From assembly GCA_017937195.1 (NCBI GenBank), contig JAGBEA010000042.1, positions 1 to 64,000 of the forward strand: a stretch of DNA of 64,000 nucleotides, read 5' to 3'. Position numbers and translations under genes: made by a program. Source of the stretch: Oscillospiraceae bacterium (GTDB lineage Bacteria; Bacillota; Clostridia; Oscillospirales; Oscillospiraceae). Below, one piece after another: positions 37,031 through 47,318 of this stretch (positions are counted from its first letter, which is position 1; the number at the start of each line of letters is the position of its first letter). The notes under the pieces were generated by a model, which was given only the letters and a program-made list of their open reading frames with translations, was not told the DNA's origin and made no database searches.

Positions 37031-38064
37031 TTCTGAAGAGCACCTCCTTCCTCCATCGCCTTGCGGCGCAGCTGGCCGCAGGACGCATCAATATCGCCGC
37101 CCAGACTACGGCGCACCGTTGCCGTCACACCGTGGGACTGCAGTCTCTTTTGGAATGCAGCCACCCGCTTGCTGGGCTTAAACGGGCTTTCCACCACATC
37201 ATTCAACGGGATCAGATTCACGTGACCCGGCATACCGCTGATCCGCTTTGCGATCAGGTCTGCCTGCCAATCGTGGTCGTTGACACCGTCGATCATCGAA
37301 TATTCAAAGGAAATACGACGCCCCGTTTTGCGGAAATACCGCAGGCAGGCAGTAAACAGCTGCTCCACATCATACGCCTTGTTCACCGGCATAATCTTCG
37401 AGCGCGTTTCGCTGTCCGGCGCGTGTAGAGAGACCGACAGCGTCAGCTGCAGCCCCAGCTCCGCCAGACGGTCGATCCCGGGGATCACACCGCAGGTGGA
37501 TAAGCTGATGTGGCGCATACCGATGTTCATACCATCGGCGTGGTTGATCAGCTCCAAAAAGCGCAGTACATTGTCCATATTGTCCAACGGCTCACCGATA
37601 CCCATCAGCACGATGTTGGAGATAGGGCGACCGCTGTCCAGTTGGGTGAACAGCACCTGATCCACCATCTCGGACGGGCGCAGGTCGCGCACCTTGCCTG
37701 CGATGGTGGAGGCGCAGAAAGCGCAGCCCATACGGCAGCCCACCTGTGAGGAGATGCACACCGTATTGCCGTGGTGATACTGCATCAAAACCGTTTCGAT
37801 ACAGTTGCCATCCGCCAGTTCCCACAGATATTTGATCGTTCCGTCCAGCTTGGATTCCTGCTTCCGGGCGACAGTGGGCGCCGTAATATAGTAGCGCTCC
37901 GCCAGCTTGGTACGCAGGGGCTTGGACAGATTGCTCATGCCGTCAAAGGATGTCACACCCTTGTGCAGCCAGGTAAATATTTGTTTTCCGCGGAAAGCGG
38001 GTTCGCCCATTTCCCGGCACGCCTGAGTGATCTCCTCCAGCGTCATGGATTTGATGTCGATCAT
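37027..38064 (-). CDS. rlmN: 23S rRNA/tRNA adenine-C2 methyltransferase RlmN
   Basis: Radical SAM methylase of 345 residues acting on 23S rRNA A2503 and some tRNAs. The cluster motif CRMGCAFC is near residues 112-119, and the methyl-carrying Cys is in GGDIDASCGQLR near the C-terminus. It lies between rsmB and prpC, the usual Firmicutes order. Confidence 0.96.
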   Translation of the reverse strand: MIDIKSMTLEEITQACREMGEPAFRGKQIFTWLHKGVTSFDGMSNLSKPLRTKLAERYYITAPTVARKQESKLDGTIKYLWELADGNCIETVLMQYHHGNTVCISSQVGCRMGCAFCASTIAGKVRDLRPSEMVDQVLFTQLDSGRPISNIVLMGIGEPLDNMDNVLRFLELINHADGMNIGMRHISLSTCGVIPGIDRLAELGLQLTLSVSLHAPDSETRSKIMPVNKAYDVEQLFTACLRYFRKTGRRISFEYSMIDGVNDHDWQADLIAKRISGMPGHVNLIPLNDVVESPFKPSKRVAAFQKRLQSHGVTATVRRSLGGDIDASCGQLRRKAMEEGGALQK

Positions 38065-38073
38065 TGTGGTTCC

Positions 38074-39411
38074 TCATTTCCTGCGCATACGGCAGATGTA
38101 AAATCCGTCAGTTCCAAAGCGCTGCGGCCACAAGGTCAGATGCCCCTTGCTGGAGCCGATTGGCAGCGGCAGTGTGAACTTGTCCAAAGTAAAGTCAATA
38201 TGACGCGCCAGAAATTCTTCCGTCACGTTCTCGTTCTCCTCCGGCAGAATGGTGCAGGTGGAGTAGATCAGCGTGCCGCCGGGACGCACATAGGTGGCGG
38301 CATTCTCCAAAATCTTCATCTGCAGTGCCGGCAGCTGTGCCAGCTCTGTCGGGTTTTTATAGCGGATATCCGGTTTCTTGCGGATGATGCCAAGACCAGA
38401 GCAAGGCACATCGGCAACCACCAAATCTGCCGCCTGCTCCCAAGCGCTGTGATGCTCTGTGCCGTCAGCCAAGACTGCACGCAGGTTGGTAATGCCCAAC
38501 CGCTGCGCGCCGCTCTCCAGCAGCTTCAGCTTGTGAGGATGCACGTCGCAGGACACGATCTGTCCCTTGTCCCCCATATCAAAGGCAAGGGAAAAAGACT
38601 TGCCGCCGGGTGCCGCGCACATATCCAGCACCTTATCATCCTCTGCAGGCTGGGCGATCATCGCCACCAGTCTGGCGGCGGCATCCTGCACCATAAACCG
38701 CCCCTCGTTGAAGGCGGGCAGGTTTTCCAGATCACCGGTGCCGCTCACTTCAAAGCAGCCGGGCAGCCAGCTGTGTTTTTCCACAGAAATGCCGTTTTGG
38801 GTCAGTTCCTTCTCCAGCTCCTCCGCCGTTGTTTTCAGCGGATTGGTCTGGATGGTGGTGGGCACGATTTCGTTGTTCAAACGCAGGAACTCTTCCGTCT
38901 CCTCTGTGCCCAGCAGCTTCAAAAGCCGCTTCACCAGCCACAGCGGATGGCTGTAGCGTACAGACAGATATTCCGCCGTGCTGCCCTTGGGCAGGTCCGG
39001 CATATTCATCCAGTTAGCAACGAACTTGCGCAGTACGGCATTGACCATACCGGCTGCCTTTTCCCGCCCGTTGCGTTTGGTCATCTCCACCGCCTCATTC
39101 ACAGCGGCGCGGTGGGGAATCTTGTCCATAAAAAGGATCTGATAGCCGCCGATGCGCAGAATATTGCGGATCACCGGCTCCAGTTTTGACGCCTTCTGCG
39201 TGCAGTAGCAGCTGATGTAATAGTCCAGCAGCAGCTTATTCTGCACCACGCCATAGCTCAGGCGGGAGGCCAGTGCCGCCTCGCGGCTGTCCAGCTTATT
39301 TTGGGCAATGGTTCGCTTTAAGCTGCCGTCCGACCACGCGTTAGCGCGGTCGATCTGCATCAGCACTTCCAGCGCTACATCCCGTCCGCCGATTTTCTTG
39401 GCTTCTTTCAT
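38074..39411 (-). CDS. rsmB: 16S rRNA cytosine-C5 methyltransferase RsmB
   Basis: A 445-residue protein with an N-terminal NusB-like RNA-binding domain (about 1-140) and a SAM methylase domain with CAAPGGKSF, DVPCSGLG and the catalytic-cysteine context. It methylates C967 of 16S rRNA. Fmt precedes it with a four-base overlap, as in many bacteria. Confidence 0.95.
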   Translation of the reverse strand: MKEAKKIGGRDVALEVLMQIDRANAWSDGSLKRTIAQNKLDSREAALASRLSYGVVQNKLLLDYYISCYCTQKASKLEPVIRNILRIGGYQILFMDKIPHRAAVNEAVEMTKRNGREKAAGMVNAVLRKFVANWMNMPDLPKGSTAEYLSVRYSHPLWLVKRLLKLLGTEETEEFLRLNNEIVPTTIQTNPLKTTAEELEKELTQNGISVEKHSWLPGCFEVSGTGDLENLPAFNEGRFMVQDAAARLVAMIAQPAEDDKVLDMCAAPGGKSFSLAFDMGDKGQIVSCDVHPHKLKLLESGAQRLGITNLRAVLADGTEHHSAWEQAADLVVADVPCSGLGIIRKKPDIRYKNPTELAQLPALQMKILENAATYVRPGGTLIYSTCTILPEENENVTEEFLARHIDFTLDKFTLPLPIGSSKGHLTLWPQRFGTDGFYICRMRRK

Positions 39412-40328
39412 ACGCCCACCTGCACACTGTGACCGCGCAGATAGTCCGCCGCAGCCATACGCTTTCCGCCTTCTGCCTGCAGCTGGGTGATCAGCAGCGT
39501 CTTTCCGTCACCGCAGGCGATCTCGATGCCCTGTTTGCCGGCAGCGACCACCGTTCCGGCCGCAGCGTTGGTCTCTGTGCCAAAGGCAGTTGCAAACACC
39601 TTGACCCGCTTGCCGCCCACTTCCGTGGTGGCGCAGGGCCAAGGGATCAAGCCGCGCACCTGATCGTGGATCTGCCGCGCACTGCGCGTCCAATCGATAG
39701 GCGAAAGCTCCTTGCTCAGCATCGGGGCATAGGTGTGAGCGCTGTGATCCTGCTGCGTACGGACAGCCGTACCGGCAGCCAGCATCTCCACCGTCTCCGC
39801 CAGCGCCTGCGCGCCCAGCTCAGCCAGACGCGTCGTCAGCTCCTGTGCCGTCTCATCGATGCCGATAGCGGTCTTTGCGGTGTGGATAATGTCACCGGCA
39901 TCCAGCTCTTTTGCCATATACATAATGGTCACGCCGGTTTCGTCCAGTCCGTCCAGAATCGCCCAGTTGATGGGCGCCGCGCCGCGATACTTGGGCAGCA
40001 GGGACGAATGCACATTAATAGAGCCGTACTTGGGCGCGTTGAGGATCTCCTCCGGCAGAATGCGGCCGTACGCCGCCACCACGATCAACTCCGGCTGCAG
40101 CTGCTGTACAATACCCAGCGCCTCGCCATCCCGCATTTTCAGCGGCTGATACACGCTCAAGCCCTGACTCAGGGCATATTCCTTCACCGGGGAGAACATC
40201 ATCTTCATACCACGGTTTTTCGGTCTGTCCGGCTGGGTGAAGACACCGCACACATCGTGTCCGTCCTCCACGAGCCGTTTCAGCGACGCCACGGCAAAAT
40301 CGGGCGTACCCATAAAGAGAATTCGCAT
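39408..40328 (-). CDS. fmt: methionyl-tRNA formyltransferase
   Basis: A 306-residue enzyme that formylates initiator Met-tRNA with 10-formyl-THF. N-terminal MRILFMGTPDFAV, catalytic NVHSSLLPKYRGAAPINWAI (Asn, His) and the downstream Asp in KELDAGDII are present. It joins def end to end (one-base overlap), pairing formylation with deformylation. Confidence 0.97.
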   Translation of the reverse strand: MRILFMGTPDFAVASLKRLVEDGHDVCGVFTQPDRPKNRGMKMMFSPVKEYALSQGLSVYQPLKMRDGEALGIVQQLQPELIVVAAYGRILPEEILNAPKYGSINVHSSLLPKYRGAAPINWAILDGLDETGVTIMYMAKELDAGDIIHTAKTAIGIDETAQELTTRLAELGAQALAETVEMLAAGTAVRTQQDHSAHTYAPMLSKELSPIDWTRSARQIHDQVRGLIPWPCATTEVGGKRVKVFATAFGTETNAAAGTVVAAGKQGIEIACGDGKTLLITQLQAEGGKRMAAADYLRGHSVQVGV

Positions 40329-40837
40329 CAGTCTTCGCCCTCTTCCATTTCTTCCATCTGGCGGATGTACTCCTCCAGCTCCTCAGGGCTCAGCATCTTT
40401 TCGGCGCGTTCAATATACAGATGACCGTCCAGATGATCCAGCTCGTGGCAGAAGCAGCGAGCGGTCAGCTCCTCGTCCTCGATCTCAAAGAAGTTGCCAT
40501 CGCGATCCTGCGCGCGCACACGCACCACATAGGGGCGCGTCACGATACCGTACTTACCGGGCACGCTGAGGCAGCCCTCCAAGCCGGTCTGCTCGCCATC
40601 CGTTGCGATGATCTCGGGATTCACCAGCTCGATGATCTGCTCATCCTCGTCCATCACCACGACCACGCGGCGCAGCACGCCCACCTGCGGTGCAGCCAGA
40701 CCCACACCGCCGGAATCCACCAGTGTCTCGGTCATATCATCCAACAGCGTATGCAGGCGGCTATTAAACTCCGTCACAGGGCGGCAGACCTTGGTCAAAC
40801 ACTCATCACCCTGCTCAACGATTTTTCTCAGTGCCAT
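40328..40837 (-). CDS. def: peptide deformylase
   Basis: A 169-residue metalloenzyme that removes N-terminal formyl groups. All three motifs are present: GVGLAAPQVG, EGCLSVP with the metal-binding Cys, and HELDHLDG (HExxH type). An acidic C-terminal tail follows. It lies between priA and fmt. Confidence 0.97.
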   Translation of the reverse strand: MALRKIVEQGDECLTKVCRPVTEFNSRLHTLLDDMTETLVDSGGVGLAAPQVGVLRRVVVVMDEDEQIIELVNPEIIATDGEQTGLEGCLSVPGKYGIVTRPYVVRVRAQDRDGNFFEIEDEELTARCFCHELDHLDGHLYIERAEKMLSPEELEEYIRQMEEMEEGED

Positions 40838-40855
40838 ATCTCTATCCTCGCTTCC

Positions 40856-43285
40856 TTAATCCATCAGATTACAATCTGCGTATATGTTCATATTGCGGTT
40901 TTCGCTGCGCGTGGCAAACTCCTTCATAAAAGAGGAGATCACATCCCGCAGCCGCTTTTCGTTCTTACCGATCACCGTCACGCGGTAGCGATAGCGGTTA
41001 TTCACCTTCACTACCGGCGCGGGGGCAGGTCCCAAAACCTCCCACTCCAGCTGCGCATACGGCGCGCGCCGTGTAAGCTGCAGCAGGCTGTCACGGATCT
41101 GGGCGCAGGCGCGGCGTACCGATTCCTCCTCACCGCCGGTCACCGTGATCAAAAACTGATCGGCAAAGGGCGGATCACGCCGTAGCTTCCGCAAGCGGAT
41201 CTCCCCGTCATAAAACCGCGGATAATCCTGATCGGCGGCAGCAAGGATCACATCATTTTCCGGCGTATAGGTCTGTATCACAGCCCGCCCCGCCTTTTCG
41301 CCGCGTCCGGCGCGCCCCACCACCTGCGTCAGCAGCGAGAAGGTGCGTTCCGATGCGCGGTAGTGATCCACATACAGCGACAGATCTGCCGCCAGCACGC
41401 CTACCAGCGTCACATTTTCAAAATCCAACCCCTTAGCCACCATCTGCGTACCCAAGAGAATGGGGATTTTTTTCGTTTCAAATTCGTGCAGCAGCTTTTC
41501 GTGTCCGCCGCCTACCGTATCGGCATCCATTCGCAAAATTTCCGTATCGGGGAATAGCTCTTTCAGCTCCTGCTCCACCTTCTGTGTACCGATACCCATA
41601 TGCTTCATTACGCCGCCACAGTCGGGGCATTCCTGCGATGCCTTTTCCGAATAGCCGCAGTAATGGCACATCAGCCGGTCATTGGCGGAATGGTAGGTCA
41701 GATACACACTGCATCGCGGACACTGCGGTACATAACCGCACTCACCGCACAGCAGCTGTCGGCTGCTTCCGCGGCGGTTGAGGAACAGAATACTCTGCTC
41801 ACCCGCTGCAATGTTGCGCGAAAGCTCCTCATACAGGGGTCTGCTGATGCTGCTCATATTGCCGCGCCGCAGCTCCTGCCGCATATCGGCAATGATCACC
41901 TGCGGCAGCTGCTTTTGATTATAGCGCTTACGCAGCAGCGAAAGCTGATAGTCGCCGCGCTGCGCGAAATACGCCGTTTCCACCGTGGGCGTCGCGCTGC
42001 CCAGCAGCAAGCGGGCATTCTCCTGACTGCAACGGTATTTGGCAATATCCCTTGCGTGATAGCAAGGGGCATTTTCCGATTCATAGGAGCTTTCCTGCTC
42101 TTCATCCAGCACGATCAGCCCCAGATTTTCCAGCGGCGCAAACACCGCTGAACGGGTACCCAGCACGATATGTGCCTCTCCCCTTTTAATGCGCTTATAC
42201 TGGTCGTAGCGCTCCGACAGCTTCAAGCCGCTATGCAGCAGCGCCACCTCATCGCCGAAGTAAGCGGAAAACCGCGCCATCATCTGCGGCGTCAGCGCGA
42301 TCTCCGGCACAAGGATCATCACCGATTTCCCCTGCTGCAAAAGGGTCTGTGCCAAGCGGATGTAGACCAGCGTCTTGCCGCTTCCGGTCACACCCTGCAG
42401 CAGCGTCACACCGGCGTTGCCCGATTCGATCTGGTCAATGACCGTTTCGTAGACCTGCTGCTGCTCGTCATTGAGCTGAATGGGCACCGCCTTTGCCGGA
42501 TAGCTTTTCTCCGAGATGCGGTATTCCTCCTGCTCCCGAAGTTCCACCAGCCCCTGCGTTTCCAAGCGACGCAGCGCCTGACGGGTCACGCCGGTGAAAT
42601 AGCACAGCTCGTGTACAGTGGTCTCGCCGTACTGCGCCAAAAATACCACAGCATCGTGCTGACGGGGTGCCTTACTCTTGCGCAGCGCCGTCTGAGCCAG
42701 CGCTTCATCCGTCCCCACAGCCAAACGCACAAACTGCACCACCTTGTCGTGGATACGGCGGTTGCTTTCCATAGATACGGACACGATACCACCCTTCTGC
42801 AGCTTACGCAGCAGCAGCGGAACATCCTCGCCAAAGGCTTTTTTCAGCGTTTCCGTTTCTTGCGGAGCCTCCTGCAAAAAACGACAAACGGACGCCTCCC
42901 GTTCCGGAAGGTCGTCCCAAGCCGCGCCGTCACACAGCGTCCACAGTTCGCGGTAGCTGTACCATACGCCGGCAGGCAAAATGGTGTGTACGGCGTCATA
43001 AAATGTGCAGAAGTACCGCTGGCACATCCAAAGTGCCAGCTTCATCTGCTTTTTTGTAAGTACCGGCTCTTCGTCCAGTACCTGCTTGACACTTTTAAGC
43101 TTTTTCTCACTGACACCGCGGGTAATGGATAAAATCATTCCCTCGCAGGTGCGGTTGCCACGCCCAAAGGGTACCAGCACACGGCAGCCCTCCTGCACGG
43201 CGGAATCCTCTGCCAGCAGGTAATCATAGGGCTTGTCAATGGCGTATGTCGCAGCGGATACAGCGATCTTGGCGATCAGCGGCAT
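40856..43285 (-). CDS. priA: primosomal replication-restart helicase PriA
   Basis: An 809-residue replication-restart helicase. N-terminal DNA-binding domain; Walker A GVTGSGKTLVY near residue 297; a C8 zinc-binding region (CGECGYVPQCPRC...CHYCGY...CPDCGG); GTQMVAKGLDFENVTLV; QVVGRAGRGEKAG. The Walker B box reads LDEEQES instead of the usual DEEH, a small departure from the family. It precedes def and follows rpoZ. Confidence 0.95.
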   Translation of the reverse strand: MPLIAKIAVSAATYAIDKPYDYLLAEDSAVQEGCRVLVPFGRGNRTCEGMILSITRGVSEKKLKSVKQVLDEEPVLTKKQMKLALWMCQRYFCTFYDAVHTILPAGVWYSYRELWTLCDGAAWDDLPEREASVCRFLQEAPQETETLKKAFGEDVPLLLRKLQKGGIVSVSMESNRRIHDKVVQFVRLAVGTDEALAQTALRKSKAPRQHDAVVFLAQYGETTVHELCYFTGVTRQALRRLETQGLVELREQEEYRISEKSYPAKAVPIQLNDEQQQVYETVIDQIESGNAGVTLLQGVTGSGKTLVYIRLAQTLLQQGKSVMILVPEIALTPQMMARFSAYFGDEVALLHSGLKLSERYDQYKRIKRGEAHIVLGTRSAVFAPLENLGLIVLDEEQESSYESENAPCYHARDIAKYRCSQENARLLLGSATPTVETAYFAQRGDYQLSLLRKRYNQKQLPQVIIADMRQELRRGNMSSISRPLYEELSRNIAAGEQSILFLNRRGSSRQLLCGECGYVPQCPRCSVYLTYHSANDRLMCHYCGYSEKASQECPDCGGVMKHMGIGTQKVEQELKELFPDTEILRMDADTVGGGHEKLLHEFETKKIPILLGTQMVAKGLDFENVTLVGVLAADLSLYVDHYRASERTFSLLTQVVGRAGRGEKAGRAVIQTYTPENDVILAAADQDYPRFYDGEIRLRKLRRDPPFADQFLITVTGGEEESVRRACAQIRDSLLQLTRRAPYAQLEWEVLGPAPAPVVKVNNRYRYRVTVIGKNEKRLRDVISSFMKEFATRSENRNMNIYADCNLMD

Positions 43286-43318
43286 TGACTCCCCCTCCTT
43301 TGCATCTGCCGTTGTCAG

Positions 43319-43534
43319 TTATGCCTCGATGATCGTGGTGTTGATGGTATTGGCGTCAAATTTACCCTCTGCTACCTCGTGGATGGCCAGCGTAACGGGC
43401 TTTTCCGTCAGCTTCTCACCGGTGATCTCAGCCTCAATAGCGATTTGGCGGGCACGGCGCGCCACCACGTTCACCATCATATAGCGGTTGGGAACATACT
43501 CGGTCAGCTTGTTCATTGCGGGATACAGCATCAT
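43319..43534 (-). CDS. rpoZ: RNA polymerase omega subunit
   Basis: A 71-residue omega subunit with the conserved NRYMMVNVVARRARQIA core (residues 16-32) that helps fold the beta-prime subunit. It follows gmk as in most Firmicutes. An AGGAAG site precedes tandem ATG codons; either may be used. Confidence 0.92.
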   Translation of the reverse strand: MMLYPAMNKLTEYVPNRYMMVNVVARRARQIAIEAEITGEKLTEKPVTLAIHEVAEGKFDANTINTTIIEA

Positions 43535-43584
43535 AATAATCTACTTCCTATCTGCCATTTGGCTAAATTATAAATTTGATTGAT

Positions 43585-44187
43585 TTATTTACCTGCGATC
43601 AGATCGATCCGCTCGGAGGGACGGCAATGTTCGGCGCACATAATGGCCTCCAGCTCTGCCACCGCTTCCTCTACGGCGTCATTGATCACAAAATAGTCAT
43701 AGTCATCTGCGGTCTCCAGTTCCACCTTGGCGCGCAGCAGCCGCTTCTGGATCTTCTCCGGCGTATCGGTGCCGCGGGCGGTCAAGCGGCGCTCCAGCTC
43801 CTCCCAGGAGGGCGGGGCGATAAAGATCCGCACCGTTTCAGGGCGCTTGGTACACACCTGCGTTGCTCCCTGCACCTCAATATCCAAAATTACATCGCGC
43901 CCCTGATCCATCGCCTCATCTACATAGCGTTTGGGGGTTCCATAGAAGTTGCCCACATATTCGGCATACTCCAAAAACTCATCTCTTTCGATCATCCCGC
44001 GGAACACATCCGAGCCAATGAAGTGATAGTGCTTACCATCCACCTCACCCTCGCGGGGCTCTCTCGTGGTGGCGGAAACAGAAAAATACAGATTCTTGTT
44101 CCGCTGCAGCAGCTCGTTGAGCACAGTACTCTTGCCCACACCGGAGGGGCCGGAGACGATAAAAGATTTTCCTTTAATGAATCGCAA
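43585..44187 (-). CDS. gmk: guanylate kinase
   Basis: A 200-residue GMP kinase: P-loop SGPSGVGKSTV (near 12-22), the GMP-binding SATTREPREGEVDG and YHF, and the lid with RLTARGTD. It supplies GDP for GTP and ppGpp pools. It lies in the usual yicC-remA-gmk-rpoZ order. Confidence 0.97.
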   Translation of the reverse strand: MRFIKGKSFIVSGPSGVGKSTVLNELLQRNKNLYFSVSATTREPREGEVDGKHYHFIGSDVFRGMIERDEFLEYAEYVGNFYGTPKRYVDEAMDQGRDVILDIEVQGATQVCTKRPETVRIFIAPPSWEELERRLTARGTDTPEKIQKRLLRAKVELETADDYDYFVINDAVEEAVAELEAIMCAEHCRPSERIDLIAGK

Positions 44188-44190
44188 CGT

Positions 44191-44451
44191 TTATTCCTCC
44201 TGCGCAAAGTCTTCTGCCTTCAAGCCAAGGCGGGGCGCCAGTTTTTCTGTGGAAAGCGCGGAAAGCACCACATGGTCACTGTCCATGATCAGCACCGCCG
44301 CCGTCTTGCGTCCATAAGTGGCATCGATCAGCATACCGCGGTCACGGGACTCCTGAATCAGGCGCTTGATGGGCGCGGAATCGGGACTGACGATGGCCAG
44401 CAGGCGCTGAGCCGAAACCAGATTGCCAAAACCGATATTGATCAGCTGCAT
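44191..44451 (-). CDS. remA: RemA/DUF370 family regulator
   Basis: An 86-residue DUF370 protein. RemA in Bacillus is a DNA-binding activator of matrix genes and osmoprotection. Core [10 protein letters not shown] and [20 protein letters not shown] are typical. It ends three bases before gmk, a conserved neighbour. Its targets in this organism are unknown; it may act on other genes than in Bacillus. Confidence 0.92.
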   Translation of the reverse strand: MQLINIGFGNLVSAQRLLAIVSPDSAPIKRLIQESRDRGMLIDATYGRKTAAVLIMDSDHVVLSALSTEKLAPRLGLKAEDFAQEE

Positions 44452-44461
44452 ATGCCCCTCC

Positions 44462-45340
44462 TTATTCGATGTTCTGCACCTGCTCGCGGATCTTTTCCAC
44501 TTCTGCCTTCATATTCACCACATCCTGCGCAATGGTCAGGTCATTGCACTTGGAGCCGATGGTGTTGCACTCGCGGTTGACCTCCTGGATCAGGAAGTCC
44601 AGCTTACGTCCAACGGGCGCATCGCTCTCCAGCATCGCACGCAGCTGCGCGATATGGCTGCGCAGACGCACCGTTTCCTCGTCCACCGCCACCTTGTCGG
44701 CAAAGATGGCCGCCTCGGTCAAAATGCGGCTCTCGTCAATGGTGGTGGACTGCAGCACCTCGTTCATCTTGTTGGTCAGGCGGGCGCGATACTCGGCCAC
44801 CGTCTGGGGCGAGCGCTCCTCCACCTTCCCCACCACCGTTTCAATGGTGGTCACGCGGCCGTTGATATCGTCTGCCAGACGCTTACCCTCAACAGCGCGC
44901 ATATCATTATAGGCACTCAAGGCCTGTTCCAATACCTTGCAGATATCGGCTGCCACGGACTCCAGATCCTCCTCGGCGCGGCTCACCGTCAGCACATCGG
45001 GGAATTTTGCCAGCGACATAGGGGTGATCTCACCCTCCAGCGCCAGATTCTCCTTCAGGCTCTTCAGCGCCTCATAGTAGCTGCGCGCCAGCGCCTCGTT
45101 GACGGATACCACCGTCACATCTGCAGCCGTAGTATCGATGGTGACAAAGACATCCACCTTACCGCGGGAGATCGCCTTTTGCACGCAGGTCTTCATTGCA
45201 TCCTCAGCGAAAACATAAGCACGAGGCATCTTCACGGTACAGTCCAGATATCGGTTATTGACGGAGCGTACCTCAACGGTAATGTCCCGCCCATTCAAAG
45301 TTTCTCTTGCCCGACCGTAGCCGGTCATACTCTTAACCAT
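44462..45340 (-). CDS. yicC: YicC family endoribonuclease
   Basis: A 292-residue YicC/YloC protein: the N-terminal [15 protein letters not shown] and the DUF1732 C-terminal helical half ([21 protein letters not shown]) are standard. The E. coli protein cuts RNA and affects sRNA stability. It is always near gmk in Firmicutes. It lies 27 bases after the dnaJ-like gene. Confidence 0.94.
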   Translation of the reverse strand: MVKSMTGYGRARETLNGRDITVEVRSVNNRYLDCTVKMPRAYVFAEDAMKTCVQKAISRGKVDVFVTIDTTAADVTVVSVNEALARSYYEALKSLKENLALEGEITPMSLAKFPDVLTVSRAEEDLESVAADICKVLEQALSAYNDMRAVEGKRLADDINGRVTTIETVVGKVEERSPQTVAEYRARLTNKMNEVLQSTTIDESRILTEAAIFADKVAVDEETVRLRSHIAQLRAMLESDAPVGRKLDFLIQEVNRECNTIGSKCNDLTIAQDVVNMKAEVEKIREQVQNIE

Positions 45341-45367
45341 AGTTCTATTCTCCCTCTTCTTAAACGA

Positions 45368-45997
45368 TCAGCAGCACCAGATCCAGCCACCGCCGCCAAA
45401 CATACTGCAGCACAGCCAAGCCAAGCACATTTCCGAACAATTGGATCCACAGCCGGTGGTATGGATATTGCCATATCCATCCGGACGGTATGTGCCGGCA
45501 CTGCCGTCCACCATCTGCAGCGCACGGCGGTACTCCATATTATTGGGTTCCATCTGCACTGCCGTTTCATAGTAACGCTTCGCCTCATCCAGCCAACCAC
45601 GGCGATAGCACACAGCGCCCTTCAGGAAGTTCCATTCTCCACCGTGATCGGTAATGGCGTTGAGCAGTTCCTCCGCCAGATTCAGCTCACCCTGCGTAAT
45701 AGCCGCGCGGATCCGCTGATAGCGGGCATCGCCGGTATAGCCGGTGTAGCCGCCATAGGGATTATATGCGCCCGTATTGCCATATCCGTTGGCGCTGCCG
45801 GTGCGCCCCTTGCGCTGGTTCTGGATCGATTCATATGCCTCGTTGATCTCCTTCATACGCTCCTGCGCCAAGTCGGCCAACGGGTTGTCGTGATAATTAT
45901 CCGGATGATACTTCCGCGCCAGATTGCGGTAAGCTTTTTTGATCTCCTCGTCTGTTGCAGTATTGGAAACGCCCAATACCTGATAGGGATCTCGCAT
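45368..45997 (-). CDS. DnaJ-domain protein with cysteine-rich tail
   Basis: A 209-residue J-domain protein. The J domain (3-62) has the essential HPD in [15 protein letters not shown]-like segment (about 105-165; [30 protein letters not shown]) follows. The last 30 residues are Cys- and Gly/Trp-rich (CGSNC, CLAWLCC, WIWCC), perhaps a metal or membrane contact. It lacks the DnaJ zinc-finger and client domains, so it is a dedicated Hsp70 co-chaperone of unknown client. Confidence 0.9.
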   Translation of the reverse strand: MRDPYQVLGVSNTATDEEIKKAYRNLARKYHPDNYHDNPLADLAQERMKEINEAYESIQNQRKGRTGSANGYGNTGAYNPYGGYTGYTGDARYQRIRAAITQGELNLAEELLNAITDHGGEWNFLKGAVCYRRGWLDEAKRYYETAVQMEPNNMEYRRALQMVDGSAGTYRPDGYGNIHTTGCGSNCSEMCLAWLCCSMFGGGGWIWCC

Positions 45998-46023
45998 AGT
46001 AAGGTCCTGCCTTTCGTGTAGGG

Positions 46024-46899
46024 TTACTTCTTCTCTCTCGCAGGGCGCTGATGGAAGGTGCCGTTCAGCACCGCATTGCCCACCATATACAGCCCCTCAT
46101 ACACCACAGAGCGTATGATCTCCGTCCACACGCCGAAATCCGCCAATTCAAAGGCGGCTGCCATCATTTCCACTGACCGGTCCATCGTGCCGGCCAGATC
46201 CTGCCGTCCCTCTTCCGTCAGTTTTTCATTCTCCACAGAAAAGCGCAGGGGCAGCGGATTATAGTTTCCCGTTTGCAAGTCTTTCCCCAGATCGTCTGCT
46301 GCATCCGTCAGATAGATCCAGCGGCCCAGATGATACAACATCTGCTGCAGCACCCTTTTGCGGATGGGATCACGCGCAGCCTCCGCCGCACCGGCAAGGA
46401 GACGGGCAAAGGTATCTGCTACACGGTCAATGGAGGGACAGTTCTCCCGTTCCAGTGCCGCCAGCTCTTCCAGCAGCACACGGGTGTTTTCATCAAACGC
46501 TGGCTGCGCTTTGCGCGCCTTTTCATAGGCATTGCGCAGCAGTCCACTTGCCAAGCGGTATTTCAAGCCGCCCCAAAACCCGTGATCCGCGATCCCGTCC
46601 TGCATCTGCCACCAGCTGAGGATCACGCTGTGATCCGCTGCCAGATCCAACGCCACCGAAGCATCTCCGCAGGGGCGCTTTCTCAGCGGATGAACGATAC
46701 ATCTCCTGCACCCATAGGTACAAGTATCACTTTCATCCAACAAAATCGCCAAAAAGGTCAGGTCATAGTTCAAGATCATCCGTGCCGCCAATCCATATCG
46801 GCGCTGCAGCGTGTGGCACAGCCCGCAATACGCAGAGGTGAATCGATCCTGCTCCTCCTGCGACAACCGTTCTTTTGACGGTCTTACATAGCCAAACAT
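46024..46899 (-). CDS. DUF5685 family protein
   Basis: A 291-residue protein of the DUF5685 family, seen mostly in Clostridia beside dnaJ-type genes. It opens with [13 protein letters not shown] and YCGLCHTL (CxxC), with a [12 protein letters not shown] motif near residue 60; the rest is all-helical with several His and Asp that recall isoprenoid-synthase-like folds. Function is unknown. Four cysteines in two CxxC pairs suggest metal binding. It overlaps the RseC-like stop by one base. Confidence 0.85.
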   Translation of the reverse strand: MFGYVRPSKERLSQEEQDRFTSAYCGLCHTLQRRYGLAARMILNYDLTFLAILLDESDTCTYGCRRCIVHPLRKRPCGDASVALDLAADHSVILSWWQMQDGIADHGFWGGLKYRLASGLLRNAYEKARKAQPAFDENTRVLLEELAALERENCPSIDRVADTFARLLAGAAEAARDPIRKRVLQQMLYHLGRWIYLTDAADDLGKDLQTGNYNPLPLRFSVENEKLTEEGRQDLAGTMDRSVEMMAAAFELADFGVWTEIIRSVVYEGLYMVGNAVLNGTFHQRPAREKK

Positions 46900-47303
46900 C
46901 AGAACGGACGGACGACGGTGTAGGTCAGGGTTCCTTTGCGGTTGGCATAGCGGTCATACAGCACGATAGGGATCATCGTCAGCGCAGCGGCTGCAATAGC
47001 GATCACATAGCGCACACTCTCTGCCAGACCATCCGACAGAAAGTATCCCGCCAGAAAACAGATCACCGGCAGCATATAAACCAGCGCCACAACGCCCAAA
47101 AGCTTTTTGGTGCTGCTTTCCACAACCACCTTTTCGCCCACGCTGACACCAACGGGGTCTTTCGCCGTCGTATAGATAGCAGCGCCGGTCATACCGCAGC
47201 CTGCACACTCTTCACAGTCGTGTCCGCAAGCGGATTTGCGCGGCACCGAGATGCGCACATAGCCCCCGGCCAGAACTTCTTCTACCGTTGCAATTTGAGT
47301 CAT
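46899..47303 (-). CDS. RseC/SoxR-reducing-system family membrane protein
   Basis: A 134-residue RseC-family protein: a small N-terminal domain with the cysteine cluster CGHDCEECAGCG (near 25-36), then two membrane helices (about 68-88 and 95-115). In Gram-negatives RseC helps the Rsx/Rnf complex reduce SoxR; in Clostridia it may support Rnf or other iron-sulfur electron transfer, although no rnf genes are in the window. Confidence 0.88.
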   Translation of the reverse strand: MTQIATVEEVLAGGYVRISVPRKSACGHDCEECAGCGMTGAAIYTTAKDPVGVSVGEKVVVESSTKKLLGVVALVYMLPVICFLAGYFLSDGLAESVRYVIAIAAAALTMIPIVLYDRYANRKGTLTYTVVRPF

Positions 47304-47318
47304 TCGTTTCTATTCCTT

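Noticed and set aside
44423..46021. 532-codon plus-strand open frame
   Set aside because: Runs antisense through yicC and dnaJ; no initiation site.
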